Shown: positions 44,945 to 54,129 of the stretch, piece by piece | How the letters are laid out: each line of letters begins with the position of its first letter | How positions within the stretch are numbered: position 1 is the stretch's first letter | Source: Vagococcus humatus | GTDB lineage: Bacteria > Bacillota > Bacilli > Lactobacillales > Vagococcaceae | DNA: 64,000 nt | Assembly: GCF_003950325.1 (NCBI RefSeq) | Contig: NZ_PXZH01000002.1 | Span: 124,001 to 188,000 of the forward strand | Direction: 5' to 3' | Notes under the pieces: model-generated | The model's database searches: none | Told to the model about the DNA's origin: nothing | The model's input: the letters and a program-made list of their open reading frames with translations, nothing else | Program-made: the position numbers and the translations under genes

Positions 44945-45897
44945 TGAAATTAGGACTTGAGACAGAAAGCTACCATATTCATTTCCAACATGGGCGTATG
45001 GATATATTTGATTTTATAGAGAAGACAGTAGAGTTGGGACTTGATGGTGTACAAATAAACATTATTGAAGATTTAAATTTAAATCCAGAATGGGGATGTT
45101 TGGGAAGTAATGACCCTGATCATTTAAAGAAAATAAAAACATTACTAGATAAACATCAATTATATTGTGAAATTGATATGCGTGGTGTAGAAAAAGAAAA
45201 AATGGTGCAAGTTATTGATGTCGCTAATGTTTTAGGTGCTAAGGTCATTAGAACGTATATTAATAAAGGACATTTTGATCCTGTTAAAACACAGCAAGCA
45301 GTGGATAAAATTTTGAGTATTGAACCATTATTAAAGAAAAATGATATCCATTTAGCTATTGAAAATCATGAAGAAGAAATAGCGGATGAGGTAGTTGAGT
45401 TAATAGAAAAAGTAAATAGTCCATATGTAGGTTGTTTATGTGATATAGGTAATGGCATGATGGCCTGGGAAGATCCAAAAACAACCGTGGATAAACTGTT
45501 GCCATACGCAAAAACAACGCATTTTAAAGATCATATCGTCATTAAAGATGGGGATCAATTAAGAGTTAGTGGTTGTCCAATTGGTTATGGAAACATTGAT
45601 ACAGACTATTGTTTTAAAAAAATTGTAGAAGAAACAGATTTAACACATATTAACATTGAAATGTGTCATCCCTATGTATCTTATTTTAAACGGCCATTAG
45701 GTTTAGGTGGAGTAGAGTATCTAGGAGAAGGTGCTTTTAAAATAGAAGAACCCTACTTTGATCCTGCTATTATTAAACCGATGGAAACCTATCATCCTTC
45801 AGCAGAAAATTTGGAGATGATGTTAAAAGCTCAAGATGAAGATGTAAAAAAATCAGTGACTTATATGAAAAAATTACGGGATAAATATTGTTCATAA
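44944..45897 (+). CDS. Xylose isomerase-like TIM-barrel protein (sugar phosphate isomerase/epimerase family)
   Basis: A 317-residue (beta/alpha)8 protein of the AP-endonuclease-2/xylose isomerase-like family. The four metal ligands can be placed: Glu140 (AIENHE), Asp167 (CLCDIGN), His193 (THFKDH) and Glu239 (NIEMCHPY). Members isomerise, epimerise or dehydrate keto-sugars and inositols with a divalent metal. The start overlaps the last base of the MFS gene, and a RidA gene follows after 22 bases. The reaction is unknown; a RidA partner hints at an imine or enamine step, which would be unusual for this family. Confidence 0.85.
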   Translation: MKLGLETESYHIHFQHGRMDIFDFIEKTVELGLDGVQINIIEDLNLNPEWGCLGSNDPDHLKKIKTLLDKHQLYCEIDMRGVEKEKMVQVIDVANVLGAKVIRTYINKGHFDPVKTQQAVDKILSIEPLLKKNDIHLAIENHEEEIADEVVELIEKVNSPYVGCLCDIGNGMMAWEDPKTTVDKLLPYAKTTHFKDHIVIKDGDQLRVSGCPIGYGNIDTDYCFKKIVEETDLTHINIEMCHPYVSYFKRPLGLGGVEYLGEGAFKIEEPYFDPAIIKPMETYHPSAENLEMMLKAQDEDVKKSVTYMKKLRDKYCS

Positions 45898-45919
45898 TAT
45901 AGAAGGAGATTAGATAAAT

Positions 45920-46297
45920 ATGAAAAATGAAATTTTAACGCAAGCAGCCCCTTTACCAATAGGCCCTTACTCTCAAGGAGTAGAAGAAAATAAAACCATG
46001 TATATATCCGGACAATTACCAATTGATATGAAAACAGGTCAACTTGGTGTAAATATTGAGGAACAAGCTACCAATTGTTTAAATAATTTAGCTTCTATTT
46101 TAAAAGAAAATGGAGCTACAATGAATCATATAGTTAAAACAACTATTTTCATGACTAATTTGGAAGATTTTAATCAAGTAAACGATATATATGGTTCATA
46201 CTTCTCTGCTCCTTACCCAAGTAGAAGTACTGTTCAAGTAGCTTCACTACCTAAAGGTGCTCAAATAGAGATAGAGGCTATCGCTGTAATTGCTTAA
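45920..46297 (+). CDS. RidA family reactive intermediate deaminase
   Basis: A 125-residue YjgF/YER057c/UK114 protein that hydrolyses enamine/imine intermediates to ketoacids and ammonia. Family features: PLPIGPYSQGV at the start, SGQLPID, and PYPSRSTVQVASLPKGAQIEIEAIAV at the end with the substrate-binding arginine. The housekeeping RidA protects PLP enzymes, but a copy inside a transport-isomerase operon suggests a pathway-specific role. AAGGAG precedes ATG 45920. Confidence 0.92.
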   Translation: MKNEILTQAAPLPIGPYSQGVEENKTMYISGQLPIDMKTGQLGVNIEEQATNCLNNLASILKENGATMNHIVKTTIFMTNLEDFNQVNDIYGSYFSAPYPSRSTVQVASLPKGAQIEIEAIAVIA

Positions 46298-46331
46298 TAA
46301 ATCTGTTTAGGTTAATTAAAAAATTATTTAT

Positions 46332-46371
46332 AAAAAATGAGGACAAGTTTATAATTGTCCTCATTTTTTTA
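46332..46371 (+). terminator. Terminator after the ridA-like gene
   Basis: Stem AAATGAGGACAA / TTGTCCTCATTT and a T run. Confidence 0.85.
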
Positions 46372-46439
46372 CTATCCAGTGAGTGAAACGCTTTTTTCCA
46401 TGATATAATAGGGGTACTAATAAAAAAGAGGTGACTGAT

Positions 46440-47522
46440 TTGGATATTCAAGAAGAAAAATTTTTACAAGAATTAAGTGAAGCAAAAGGTGTTCCAGGGC
46501 ATGAAGATGCGGTACGTGAGATTGTAAAAAAATATACAGAACCTTACGCAGATAAAATGGTTTATGATGGTTTAGGAAGCATTGCTGCTCGTCATAAGGG
46601 AGACAAAGAAGGTCCAAAAGTTCTTCTAATGGGGCATATGGATGAAGTTGGTTTCATGGTGACTCAAATCACAGAAGGTGGATTTATTAAGTTTCAAACA
46701 TTAGGTGGTTGGTGGGGACAAGTTATGTTAGCCCAACAAGTCCAAATTCAAACACGAGAAGGTAAAATCATTCATGGTGTTATTGGCTGTAAACCGCCTC
46801 ATGTATTATCTGCAGAGGCGCGTCAAAAACCTTATGATGTAAAAGATATGTTTATTGATATTGGTGCTTCAAGTGAAGAGGAAGTAAAAGAATGGGGCAT
46901 TCGTCCAGGAGATTCTATTACCCCTTACATTGAGTACCGTCGTTTAAATGATTCAAAATTCTTATTAGGTAAAGCATGGGATAACCGAATTGGTACAGCA
47001 ATTTCTATTAAAGTATTTGAAAAATTAGCTCAAGAAGGTCATCCTAATATTTTATTTGCAGGAAGTAACGTGCAAGAAGAAGTTGGATTGCGAGGAGCTA
47101 AAACAAGTACCTATAAAATAGATCCAGATATTGCTTTTGCTTTAGATACAGGAACAGCTGGTGACACACCAGGAATGACTGCAAAAGAATCTATGTCTAA
47201 ATTAGGTGAAGGTCCACAAATTTTAATTTTTGATGCCTCAATGGTACCACATCGCAAACTAAGAGATTTCGTTATCGATGTAGCAGAAGAATTAAATATT
47301 CCGTATCAACTAGAAGTCGTAGCTGGTGGAGGGACTGATGCAGGTAGTCAACATTTAACTCGCTCAGGAATTCCGTCATTAGCGATTACAGTAGCAACTC
47401 GTTACTTGCATTCTCATACGTCAGTTATTCATGAAGACGACTATTTAAATGCAGTTAAATTAGTGACTGAAGTGGTTAAACGCCTAGACAAAGACACCGT
47501 TGAAAAATTAACTAGTTACTAA
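46440..47522 (+). CDS. M42 family metallopeptidase (glutamyl/deblocking aminopeptidase type)
   Basis: A 360-residue dinuclear metal aminopeptidase. The metal ligands lie in GHMDEVGFM, KAWDNRIG, NVQEEVGLRGA (with the catalytic glutamate), ALDTGTAGD and LHSHTSVIH. Relatives include PepA of lactic bacteria, FrvX and Bacillus YsdC; I cannot choose between them. It starts at TTG 46440 because AGAGGTG (46427-46433) lies six bases before; the in-frame GTG 46431 is within the ribosome site. Monocistronic, ending at a strong terminator. Confidence 0.92.
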   Translation: MDIQEEKFLQELSEAKGVPGHEDAVREIVKKYTEPYADKMVYDGLGSIAARHKGDKEGPKVLLMGHMDEVGFMVTQITEGGFIKFQTLGGWWGQVMLAQQVQIQTREGKIIHGVIGCKPPHVLSAEARQKPYDVKDMFIDIGASSEEEVKEWGIRPGDSITPYIEYRRLNDSKFLLGKAWDNRIGTAISIKVFEKLAQEGHPNILFAGSNVQEEVGLRGAKTSTYKIDPDIAFALDTGTAGDTPGMTAKESMSKLGEGPQILIFDASMVPHRKLRDFVIDVAEELNIPYQLEVVAGGGTDAGSQHLTRSGIPSLAITVATRYLHSHTSVIHEDDYLNAVKLVTEVVKRLDKDTVEKLTSY

Positions 47523-47570
47523 AAAAAGTTAATAAAAACAATTTTGTACTTTAAAATGAAAAAGTATTTT

Positions 47571-47606
47571 AAAAGCTTATAATTCTTTGAATTATAAGCT
47601 TTTTCA
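47571..47606 (+). terminator. Terminator after the M42 peptidase gene
   Basis: A 15-bp stem AAAAGCTTATAATTC and complement around TTT, then T residues. Confidence 0.8.
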
Positions 47607-47657
47607 TTTATTTTTGATAAAAAATAACGTAAAGTAAACTATGAAAGAAGGCATATT

Positions 47658-48395
47658 ATGAAATTAACTGTTTTAGGCTATCTAGGAGGCTATCCTTATA
47701 AAGGTCAAGGAACTAGCTCCTATCTATTAGAAAGTGATGGATTTTCTTTATTAATTGATGCAGGAAGCAGTACATTGAACATTCTTCAAAAACATATAGA
47801 TCCCTTAAGATTAGATAGTGTGATTCTCTCTCACTATCATGAAGATCATGTGGCAGATTTAGGTGTGCTTCAATACTATAGACAATTAAGAGGAAAAGAC
47901 AAGTCCATACCTATCCTACCAATTTATGGTCATACAGAAGACTTAGTAGGGTATCGTAGATTAACCTTAGAAGGTGTCTCGATTAGTATGCCCTATGAGG
48001 AGCAGCAAGTTTTAGATGTAGGCCCTTTTTCAATTCAGTTTTTAAGAACTGTTCATCCAGTCCCTTGTTTTGCTATGCGGATTAAAGAAAAACAAACAGG
48101 AAAAAATTTAGTCTACACAGGGGATTCTGGTTATTTAGGAGAACTAATTCCCTTTGCTTTTCAAACAGATGTCCTGTTAGCAGATACTTATTTGTTTGCT
48201 GGAAAGGAAAAACATCCAGCCCATTTGACTGCTAAGGAAACAGGGGAAATAGCTCGATTAGCACAAGTTAAACAAGTTGTATTATCTCACTTGCCTCAAG
48301 ATGGAGATTTACAAGTATTAAAAAAACAAACAGAAAAAGAAGTTACCAATATTCCTGTCAGACTAGCTAGTGAAAGTATGATTGTAGAATGGTGA
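47658..48395 (+). CDS. Metallo-beta-lactamase fold hydrolase
   Basis: A 245-residue MBL-fold protein with LIDAGSST, the zinc motif SHYHEDHVADL (HxHxDH), HPVPCFAMRI, YTGDSGY and a final VVLSHLPQ. It resembles the RNase Z/YhfI-like branch with a short N-terminal strand pair. It sits 18 bases before the lipoate ligase gene, as yhfI-lplJ neighbours do in Bacillus, so a functional link is possible. Substrate is not known to me. Confidence 0.88.
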   Translation: MKLTVLGYLGGYPYKGQGTSSYLLESDGFSLLIDAGSSTLNILQKHIDPLRLDSVILSHYHEDHVADLGVLQYYRQLRGKDKSIPILPIYGHTEDLVGYRRLTLEGVSISMPYEEQQVLDVGPFSIQFLRTVHPVPCFAMRIKEKQTGKNLVYTGDSGYLGELIPFAFQTDVLLADTYLFAGKEKHPAHLTAKETGEIARLAQVKQVVLSHLPQDGDLQVLKKQTEKEVTNIPVRLASESMIVEW

Positions 48396-48412
48396 TATAG
48401 GAGGAGAAATAG

Positions 48413-49417
48413 ATGATTTATGTTCCAAATGAAAACAATGATCCACGAGTAAACTTAGCGATTGAAACTTATTTGATGAAAGAAGTTCCAGTTGATGAGC
48501 CGATTTTATTATTTTATATTAATGAACCTTCTATTATTATAGGAAGAAACCAAAATACGATAGAAGAAATCAATAAAGATTATGTGGAAGAAAAAGGCAT
48601 TCATGTTGTTCGTCGGTTAAGTGGTGGGGGAGCAGTTTACCATGATTTTGGTAATTTAAACTTTAGTTTTATTATGCCAGATGACGGCAACTCATTTAGA
48701 GATTTTGCGAAATTTACTCAGCCGATTATTGATGCTTTACATGCAATGGGAGTAGAGGGAGCTAAACTTAAAGGGCGTAATGATTTAGTTATTGATGACA
48801 AGAAATTCTCAGGTAATGCGATGTATGCGACTAATGGCCGCATGTTTGCTCACGGCACGATTATGTTTGATAGTGACATTAATGAAGTAGTTAAAGCATT
48901 AAAGGTAAGAAAAGATAAAATTGAGTCTAAAGGGATTAAATCTATTCGATCAAGAGTGACTAATATTAAACCTTATTTATCAGATGATTACCAAAACATG
49001 TCTACGATTGATTTTAGAGAAAATATTTTACTACGTATTTTTGAAGTAGAAGATGTTAGTCAAATTAAAACATATGAGTTAACTGAAAAAGATTGGGAGA
49101 AAATTAACCATATTTCAAATGACTATTATAGAAACTGGGATTGGAATTACGGGAAATCACCAGAATTTGAAATTCTTCGTAGAGAACGATTTGATATTGG
49201 TTCGATTGAAGCAAGATTAAACGTAGCTAGTGGTGTGATTCAAGAAGTTAAAATTTTTGGTGACTTTTTCGGATTAGGAGAAATTTCAGATGTAGAAGAA
49301 GCTTTAACTGGTATTCAATATGATAAGGCTTCTGTAACAGATGCGGTAACTAAAATTGATTTGAAAAAATACTTTGGTAATATTGAAACAGAAGATTTAG
49401 TTAATTTATTATATTAG
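48413..49417 (+). CDS. lplA: Lipoate--protein ligase
   Basis: A 334-residue enzyme that adenylates lipoate and attaches it to lipoyl domains of dehydrogenase complexes or GcvH. The N-terminal catalytic domain has IIIGRNQNT, VVRRLSGGGAVYHDFGNLNFSFI, LKGRNDLVIDDKKFSGNA with the reactive lysine, and HGTIMFD. A C-terminal accessory domain (about 240-334) is present. AGGAGG precedes ATG 48413. It likely forms an operon with the MBL hydrolase and may be called lplJ by Bacillus usage. Confidence 0.94.
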   Translation: MIYVPNENNDPRVNLAIETYLMKEVPVDEPILLFYINEPSIIIGRNQNTIEEINKDYVEEKGIHVVRRLSGGGAVYHDFGNLNFSFIMPDDGNSFRDFAKFTQPIIDALHAMGVEGAKLKGRNDLVIDDKKFSGNAMYATNGRMFAHGTIMFDSDINEVVKALKVRKDKIESKGIKSIRSRVTNIKPYLSDDYQNMSTIDFRENILLRIFEVEDVSQIKTYELTEKDWEKINHISNDYYRNWDWNYGKSPEFEILRRERFDIGSIEARLNVASGVIQEVKIFGDFFGLGEISDVEEALTGIQYDKASVTDAVTKIDLKKYFGNIETEDLVNLLY

Positions 49418-49456
49418 AAAAAGTGTGGATTTCGATTGAAATCCACACTTTTTTAT
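49418..49456. terminator. Bidirectional terminator between lplA and the clpP-like gene
   Basis: Perfect stem AAAAAGTGTGGATTTC and complement around GATT, with T residues on the right and A residues on the left. Confidence 0.85.
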
Positions 49457-49464
49457 TGTAGTTT

Positions 49465-50031
49465 TTAGTTAATTTCAGAAGCATTTGAGATGATTTGGTT
49501 AACAATCCCATATTCTTTTGCTTCGTCAACAGTTAACCAGAAGTTACGATCGGTATCTTTAGATACTTTTTCATAAGATTGGCCTGTTGCTTCAGCGATT
49601 AAACGATTAATTCTCTCACGCATTCTAACAATTTCTTTAGCTTCAATTTGAATTTCAGTACTTTGTCCTTGTACTCCACCTGCTGGTTGATGAATCATGT
49701 AGCGAGTATTAGGTAGACTGTAACGATTTTCTTTTTTAGCTGCTAGATAGATAGTAATACCTGCACTAGCAACCCAGCCAGTTCCAATGACTTTAATTTC
49801 AGGTTTAACAAATTGAAGCATATCATGAATAGTATCTCCTGCTTCAACATGGCCACCTTGACTATTGATGAAAACAGTAATAGGCTCGTCGCTCATTTGT
49901 TCTAAAATAAGTAGTTGGGTACTAACACGTTCAGCTAATTCTTGATTGATTTCACCGTAAATTAAGATAGTCCGACTATCCATTAATTTTTTTGTAAATA
50001 AAGTTTGATTTTGATTTTGTTGTTCATCCAT
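49465..50031 (-). CDS. ClpP-like serine protease (diverged paralogue)
   Basis: A 188-residue ClpP-fold protein from ATG 50031 (AGGAGG ten bases upstream; the frame reaches a TTG at 50040). The triad fits ClpP spacing: Ser89 in VASAGITI, His114 in YMIHQPAGG and Asp159 in SKDTDRNFWL. It differs from housekeeping ClpP: ASAG instead of ASMG around the serine, a longer polar start (DEQQNQNQ), and few of the hydrophobic-pocket residues I would expect. It is therefore probably a second ClpP, either a heptamer partner or a specialised protease. Neighbours spxA and mecA, parts of the ClpXP/ClpCP network, make the location suggestive. Confidence 0.85.
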   Translation of the reverse strand: MDEQQNQNQTLFTKKLMDSRTILIYGEINQELAERVSTQLLILEQMSDEPITVFINSQGGHVEAGDTIHDMLQFVKPEIKVIGTGWVASAGITIYLAAKKENRYSLPNTRYMIHQPAGGVQGQSTEIQIEAKEIVRMRERINRLIAEATGQSYEKVSKDTDRNFWLTVDEAKEYGIVNQIISNASEIN

Positions 50032-50064
50032 GTTGTTCAAACCTCCTACGATTTTCCTATTGGT

Positions 50065-50094
50065 ATCTTAGCATAAAAAGGGATAAATAGACAA
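50065..50094 (-). promoter_or_regulatory. Putative promoter of the clpP-like gene
   Basis: On the minus strand TTGTCT (plus 50089-50094), 18 bp, TAAGAT (plus 50065-50070). No CtsR heptad repeat was seen in the region. Confidence 0.45.
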
Positions 50095-50107
50095 AAAAAT
50101 ACCTTGC

Positions 50108-51480
<1,373 letters not shown>

Positions 51481-51879
51481 ATGCTAACATTGTACACATC
51501 ACCAAGTTGTACGTCTTGTAGAAAAGCAAGAGCATGGTTACAAGAACATGAAATTCCGTTTAGAGAACGAAATATTTTCTCTGAGCCCCTTGACATTGCT
51601 GATTTGAAAGCAATTTTGAGAATGACTGAAGACGGTACGGAAGAAATCATTTCCACTCGTTCCAAAGCATTCCAAAAATTAAATATGGATTTAGACGATT
51701 TGTCTTTACCAGAATTGTTAGACTTAGTTCAACAAAACCCTGGATTGTTAAGAAGACCTATTATGATCGATGAAAAAAGACTTCAAGTTGGCTTTAATGA
51801 AGATGAAATTCGTCGCTTTTTACCAAGAGAAGTTCGTGCATTAGAGTTAAGACAAGCTCAATTAATGGCTGGATTATAA
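51481..51879 (+). CDS. spxA: Spx-family transcriptional regulator
   Basis: A 132-residue ArsC-fold protein that binds the RNA polymerase alpha C-terminal domain and redirects transcription under thiol stress. The redox switch Cys10-x-x-Cys13 is in [10 protein letters not shown], and the RPI motif is in [17 protein letters not shown]. Spx is usually degraded by ClpXP with an adaptor. It is monocistronic and followed by a terminator and mecA, the order known in Bacillus and many Lactobacillales. Confidence 0.95.
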   Translation: MLTLYTSPSCTSCRKARAWLQEHEIPFRERNIFSEPLDIADLKAILRMTEDGTEEIISTRSKAFQKLNMDLDDLSLPELLDLVQQNPGLLRRPIMIDEKRLQVGFNEDEIRRFLPREVRALELRQAQLMAGL

Positions 51880-51885
51880 TTTGAG

Positions 51886-51915
51886 AAGCCTCGTCATCTT
51901 GACGAGGCTTTTTTT
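51886..51915 (+). terminator. Terminator after spxA
   Basis: Perfect 11-bp stem AAGCCTCGTCA / TGACGAGGCTT with a T run. Confidence 0.88.
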
Positions 51916-52000
51916 GAACATTTTTCCTTTACATTTTTTTATTTTGAGCTACAATGTGTCTATATAATAAAAAGAGAGTTAAAAGAGAGGTGTAGCGATA

Positions 52001-52717
52001 GTGGAAATGGAACGCATTAATGAAAATACGATACGAGTTCTGATTGAAAATGAAGATTTAGAAGAAAGAGGGATTACTTTCTTAGATTTATTAGGAAATC
52101 ATAAAGAAATTGAGCACTTTTTTTACAGTATTTTAGCAGAAGTTGATATTGATGAGCAGTTTCAAGATTCCGACGCAGTGACATTTCAAGTGCTACCAAA
52201 TCAAAATGGTCTAGAATTATTTATTAGTAAGAATCTGGTAGAATCTGAAGATGGAGAATTACCTGTAATTCCTGAATTAGAAGCCAGTAAAGAAATGTTA
52301 GGTGAACTAATACGTAAGCAACTTTCTCAAAAAGGAAAACTTGATAAACTTAAGAAGATAGTGGGATTTGAAGAAGATTGGGATGATTCTTTATCAGATG
52401 ATGAAGATGAGGATGATGGACCTATTATTTTTGACTATGTTATCCAGTTGGAATCTTTTGAAGACGCTATTCAACTAGCCAAAGTTCATTTAATCAATTA
52501 TACGGACTCTTCTTTGTTTAAAATGTCTGATCATTACTACATTCATATGCACTTTGAACTAACTGAAAGTGAACAACGACACAGCCTAAAAGAAGATTTA
52601 GCTTTGTTATTAGAATATGGAACCTTATCCATGTTAACTCCTGAAGTGTTAAGTGAATATGGTCATTGCGTTATGGACCGCCGAGCATTAGAACAATTAA
52701 AATATTATTTTGAATAA
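52001..52717 (+). CDS. mecA: Adaptor protein MecA
   Basis: A 238-residue adaptor that delivers substrates to the ClpC/ClpP protease and helps ClpC assemble. The N-terminal substrate-binding part is MERINENTIRVLIENEDLEERGI, an acidic linker follows (SLSDDEDEDDG, about residue 130), and the C-terminal ClpC-binding domain spans about 145-238. It starts at GTG 52001, eight bases after GAGAGGTG. In relatives MecA controls competence factors such as ComK or ComX, which is of interest given the comG operon in this window. Confidence 0.95.
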   Translation: MEMERINENTIRVLIENEDLEERGITFLDLLGNHKEIEHFFYSILAEVDIDEQFQDSDAVTFQVLPNQNGLELFISKNLVESEDGELPVIPELEASKEMLGELIRKQLSQKGKLDKLKKIVGFEEDWDDSLSDDEDEDDGPIIFDYVIQLESFEDAIQLAKVHLINYTDSSLFKMSDHYYIHMHFELTESEQRHSLKEDLALLLEYGTLSMLTPEVLSEYGHCVMDRRALEQLKYYFE

Positions 52718-52725
52718 GTCAGTTG

Positions 52726-52755
52726 AAAAGGAGAGGCTAGCCTCTCCTTTTTTTA
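52726..52755. terminator. Bidirectional terminator between mecA and the orphan gene
   Basis: A 26-bp perfect palindrome centred on GGCTAGCC with A residues left and T residues right. Confidence 0.85.
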
Positions 52756-53070
52756 TAGAGATATTTGATGTTGGATAGTTAGTAAAGCTTGATCTAGCAT
52801 TGTTTCAAATTCATTTTCTTTGGTCGGTAATTCCTTAGAAGCTAATGCAGCTCTTTTTACATAAGGGATTTCTAGGAGTTTCATTTTATTTAAAACCTCT
52901 TGTGAAAGGTTGTTATCAGTTAAAATAAGTCCATGTTTACCATCTAGAAAAGGAAGATTTTCTTCTGTTAATAGTTCTTCTGTTATAATTATTAAAGGTG
53001 TTTGTTTTTTTGCCCAAGCTTTAATGAGTGGTTTTTCTTGAGGTAGCACTCCTGTCAGTAAAATTTCCAT
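52753..53070 (-). CDS. Small alpha/beta protein of unknown function
   Basis: A 105-residue protein from ATG 53070 (AGGAG eight bases before). It has alternating strand and helix patterns (EILLTGVL, TPLIIITEEL, GLILTDNN, VLNKMKLLEIPYVKRAAL) typical of a small Rossmann-like fold. The stretch LTDNNLSQEVLNKMKLLEIPY faintly recalls the N-terminal catalytic segment of D-2-hydroxyacid dehydrogenases, but no dinucleotide-binding domain follows, so that may be chance. It has a good ribosome site and ends at a shared terminator, so it looks expressed. I do not recognise the family. Confidence 0.6.
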   Translation of the reverse strand: MEILLTGVLPQEKPLIKAWAKKQTPLIIITEELLTEENLPFLDGKHGLILTDNNLSQEVLNKMKLLEIPYVKRAALASKELPTKENEFETMLDQALLTIQHQISL

Positions 53071-53315
53071 CCTAGTCACTCCTATAAGTCATTCTATTAT
53101 TTGTGAACAGATGATTAATCTGTACTAATAAAATACCACATATAACTATTTAATTCAAAATAATATTGTAAATATAATGTTTTTTTTATAAACAGATGAA
53201 AAATATTGTACTAGTTAGGGTGGGCTTAACTAGAAGGTAAGAATAAATGGATAAGCTTTCTAAGGAAAGCTATTACTTTTAACATGATATAATAAAAGAA
53301 AGTAGAGGTGATTAG

Positions 53316-54020
53316 ATGCCAGAATTAACCACAATGGAAATTATCCTAAGATTGTTATTATCTGCTTTAATGGCAGGGATGATTGGTTATGATAGAGAAT
53401 TTAAAAATAGACCAGCTGGAATTAGAACCCATATACTAGTATGCTTAGGGGCAACCATCATTGCCTTAATTCAGCAACAGATTGAAGTAGAAGCACTTAA
53501 AATAGCTATTACTCAGCCTGAGTTAAGAAGTGTAGTACGGGCAGATCCAGCCAGACTAATTGCCCAAGTGATTAGTGGTATTGGTTTTCTAGGAGCAGGG
53601 ACTATTATTGTGACTAAGCGTTCCGTTTATGGTTTAACAACTGCGGCGTCTTTATGGACAGTTGCGTGTTTAGGTTTATCTGTGGGGATGGGTTACTATA
53701 CTATTTCAATTTTAGGTTTTATTGCCATTATTTTAGTCTTGTCCTTGTTAAATAAATTAATTGTTGTTCAAACTCTTAATCAAATTGAAGTTAAATTTAC
53801 CCATGCTGCTGAAACAAAAGAATTTATTTTAGATTATTTTGCAGAACAAGGTGTTACGCTGAAGAATGTGGATTTTGATATTGATTTTACTGATAACGGT
53901 AATCGGTTATACCGTAATATTTATACAGTGGAAATTCCTAAAGACAAAAAACATGCAGATATTATCGAAGACTTAGCCCAAAATAAAAATGTGAAAAAAA
54001 TTCGAATGATTAATATGTAG
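53316..54020 (+). CDS. MgtC/SapB-family membrane protein
   Basis: A 234-residue protein: an N-terminal MgtC domain with about four to five membrane helices (about 8-150) bearing IGYDREFKNRPAGIRTHILVCLGA and the GIGFLGAGTIIV and GLTTAASLWTVACLGL motifs, and a C-terminal cytoplasmic ACT-like domain (about 155-234). Family members affect magnesium starvation survival and ATP synthase; this class often has an undefined role. It starts at ATG 53316 behind AGAGGTGA. The 245-bp upstream region has a TATAAT at 53288-53293 and a short hairpin (AGCTTTC/GAAAGCT) but no recognisable magnesium riboswitch. Confidence 0.9.
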   Translation: MPELTTMEIILRLLLSALMAGMIGYDREFKNRPAGIRTHILVCLGATIIALIQQQIEVEALKIAITQPELRSVVRADPARLIAQVISGIGFLGAGTIIVTKRSVYGLTTAASLWTVACLGLSVGMGYYTISILGFIAIILVLSLLNKLIVVQTLNQIEVKFTHAAETKEFILDYFAEQGVTLKNVDFDIDFTDNGNRLYRNIYTVEIPKDKKHADIIEDLAQNKNVKKIRMINM

Positions 54021-54042
54021 TCACTCAACTAAACTAAAGATT

Positions 54043-54080
54043 AAACTGTGAGGCAAGCAAGTTTGACTCATGGTTTTTTT
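54043..54080 (+). terminator. Terminator after the MgtC-like gene
   Basis: AAACTGTGAG pairs with CTCATGGTTT through two wobble pairs; a T run follows. Confidence 0.6.
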
Positions 54081-54129
54081 CATGAAAAGGTAATAAAGGC
54101 TAATCGAAAGAGAAAGAAGTGAAAGAATT

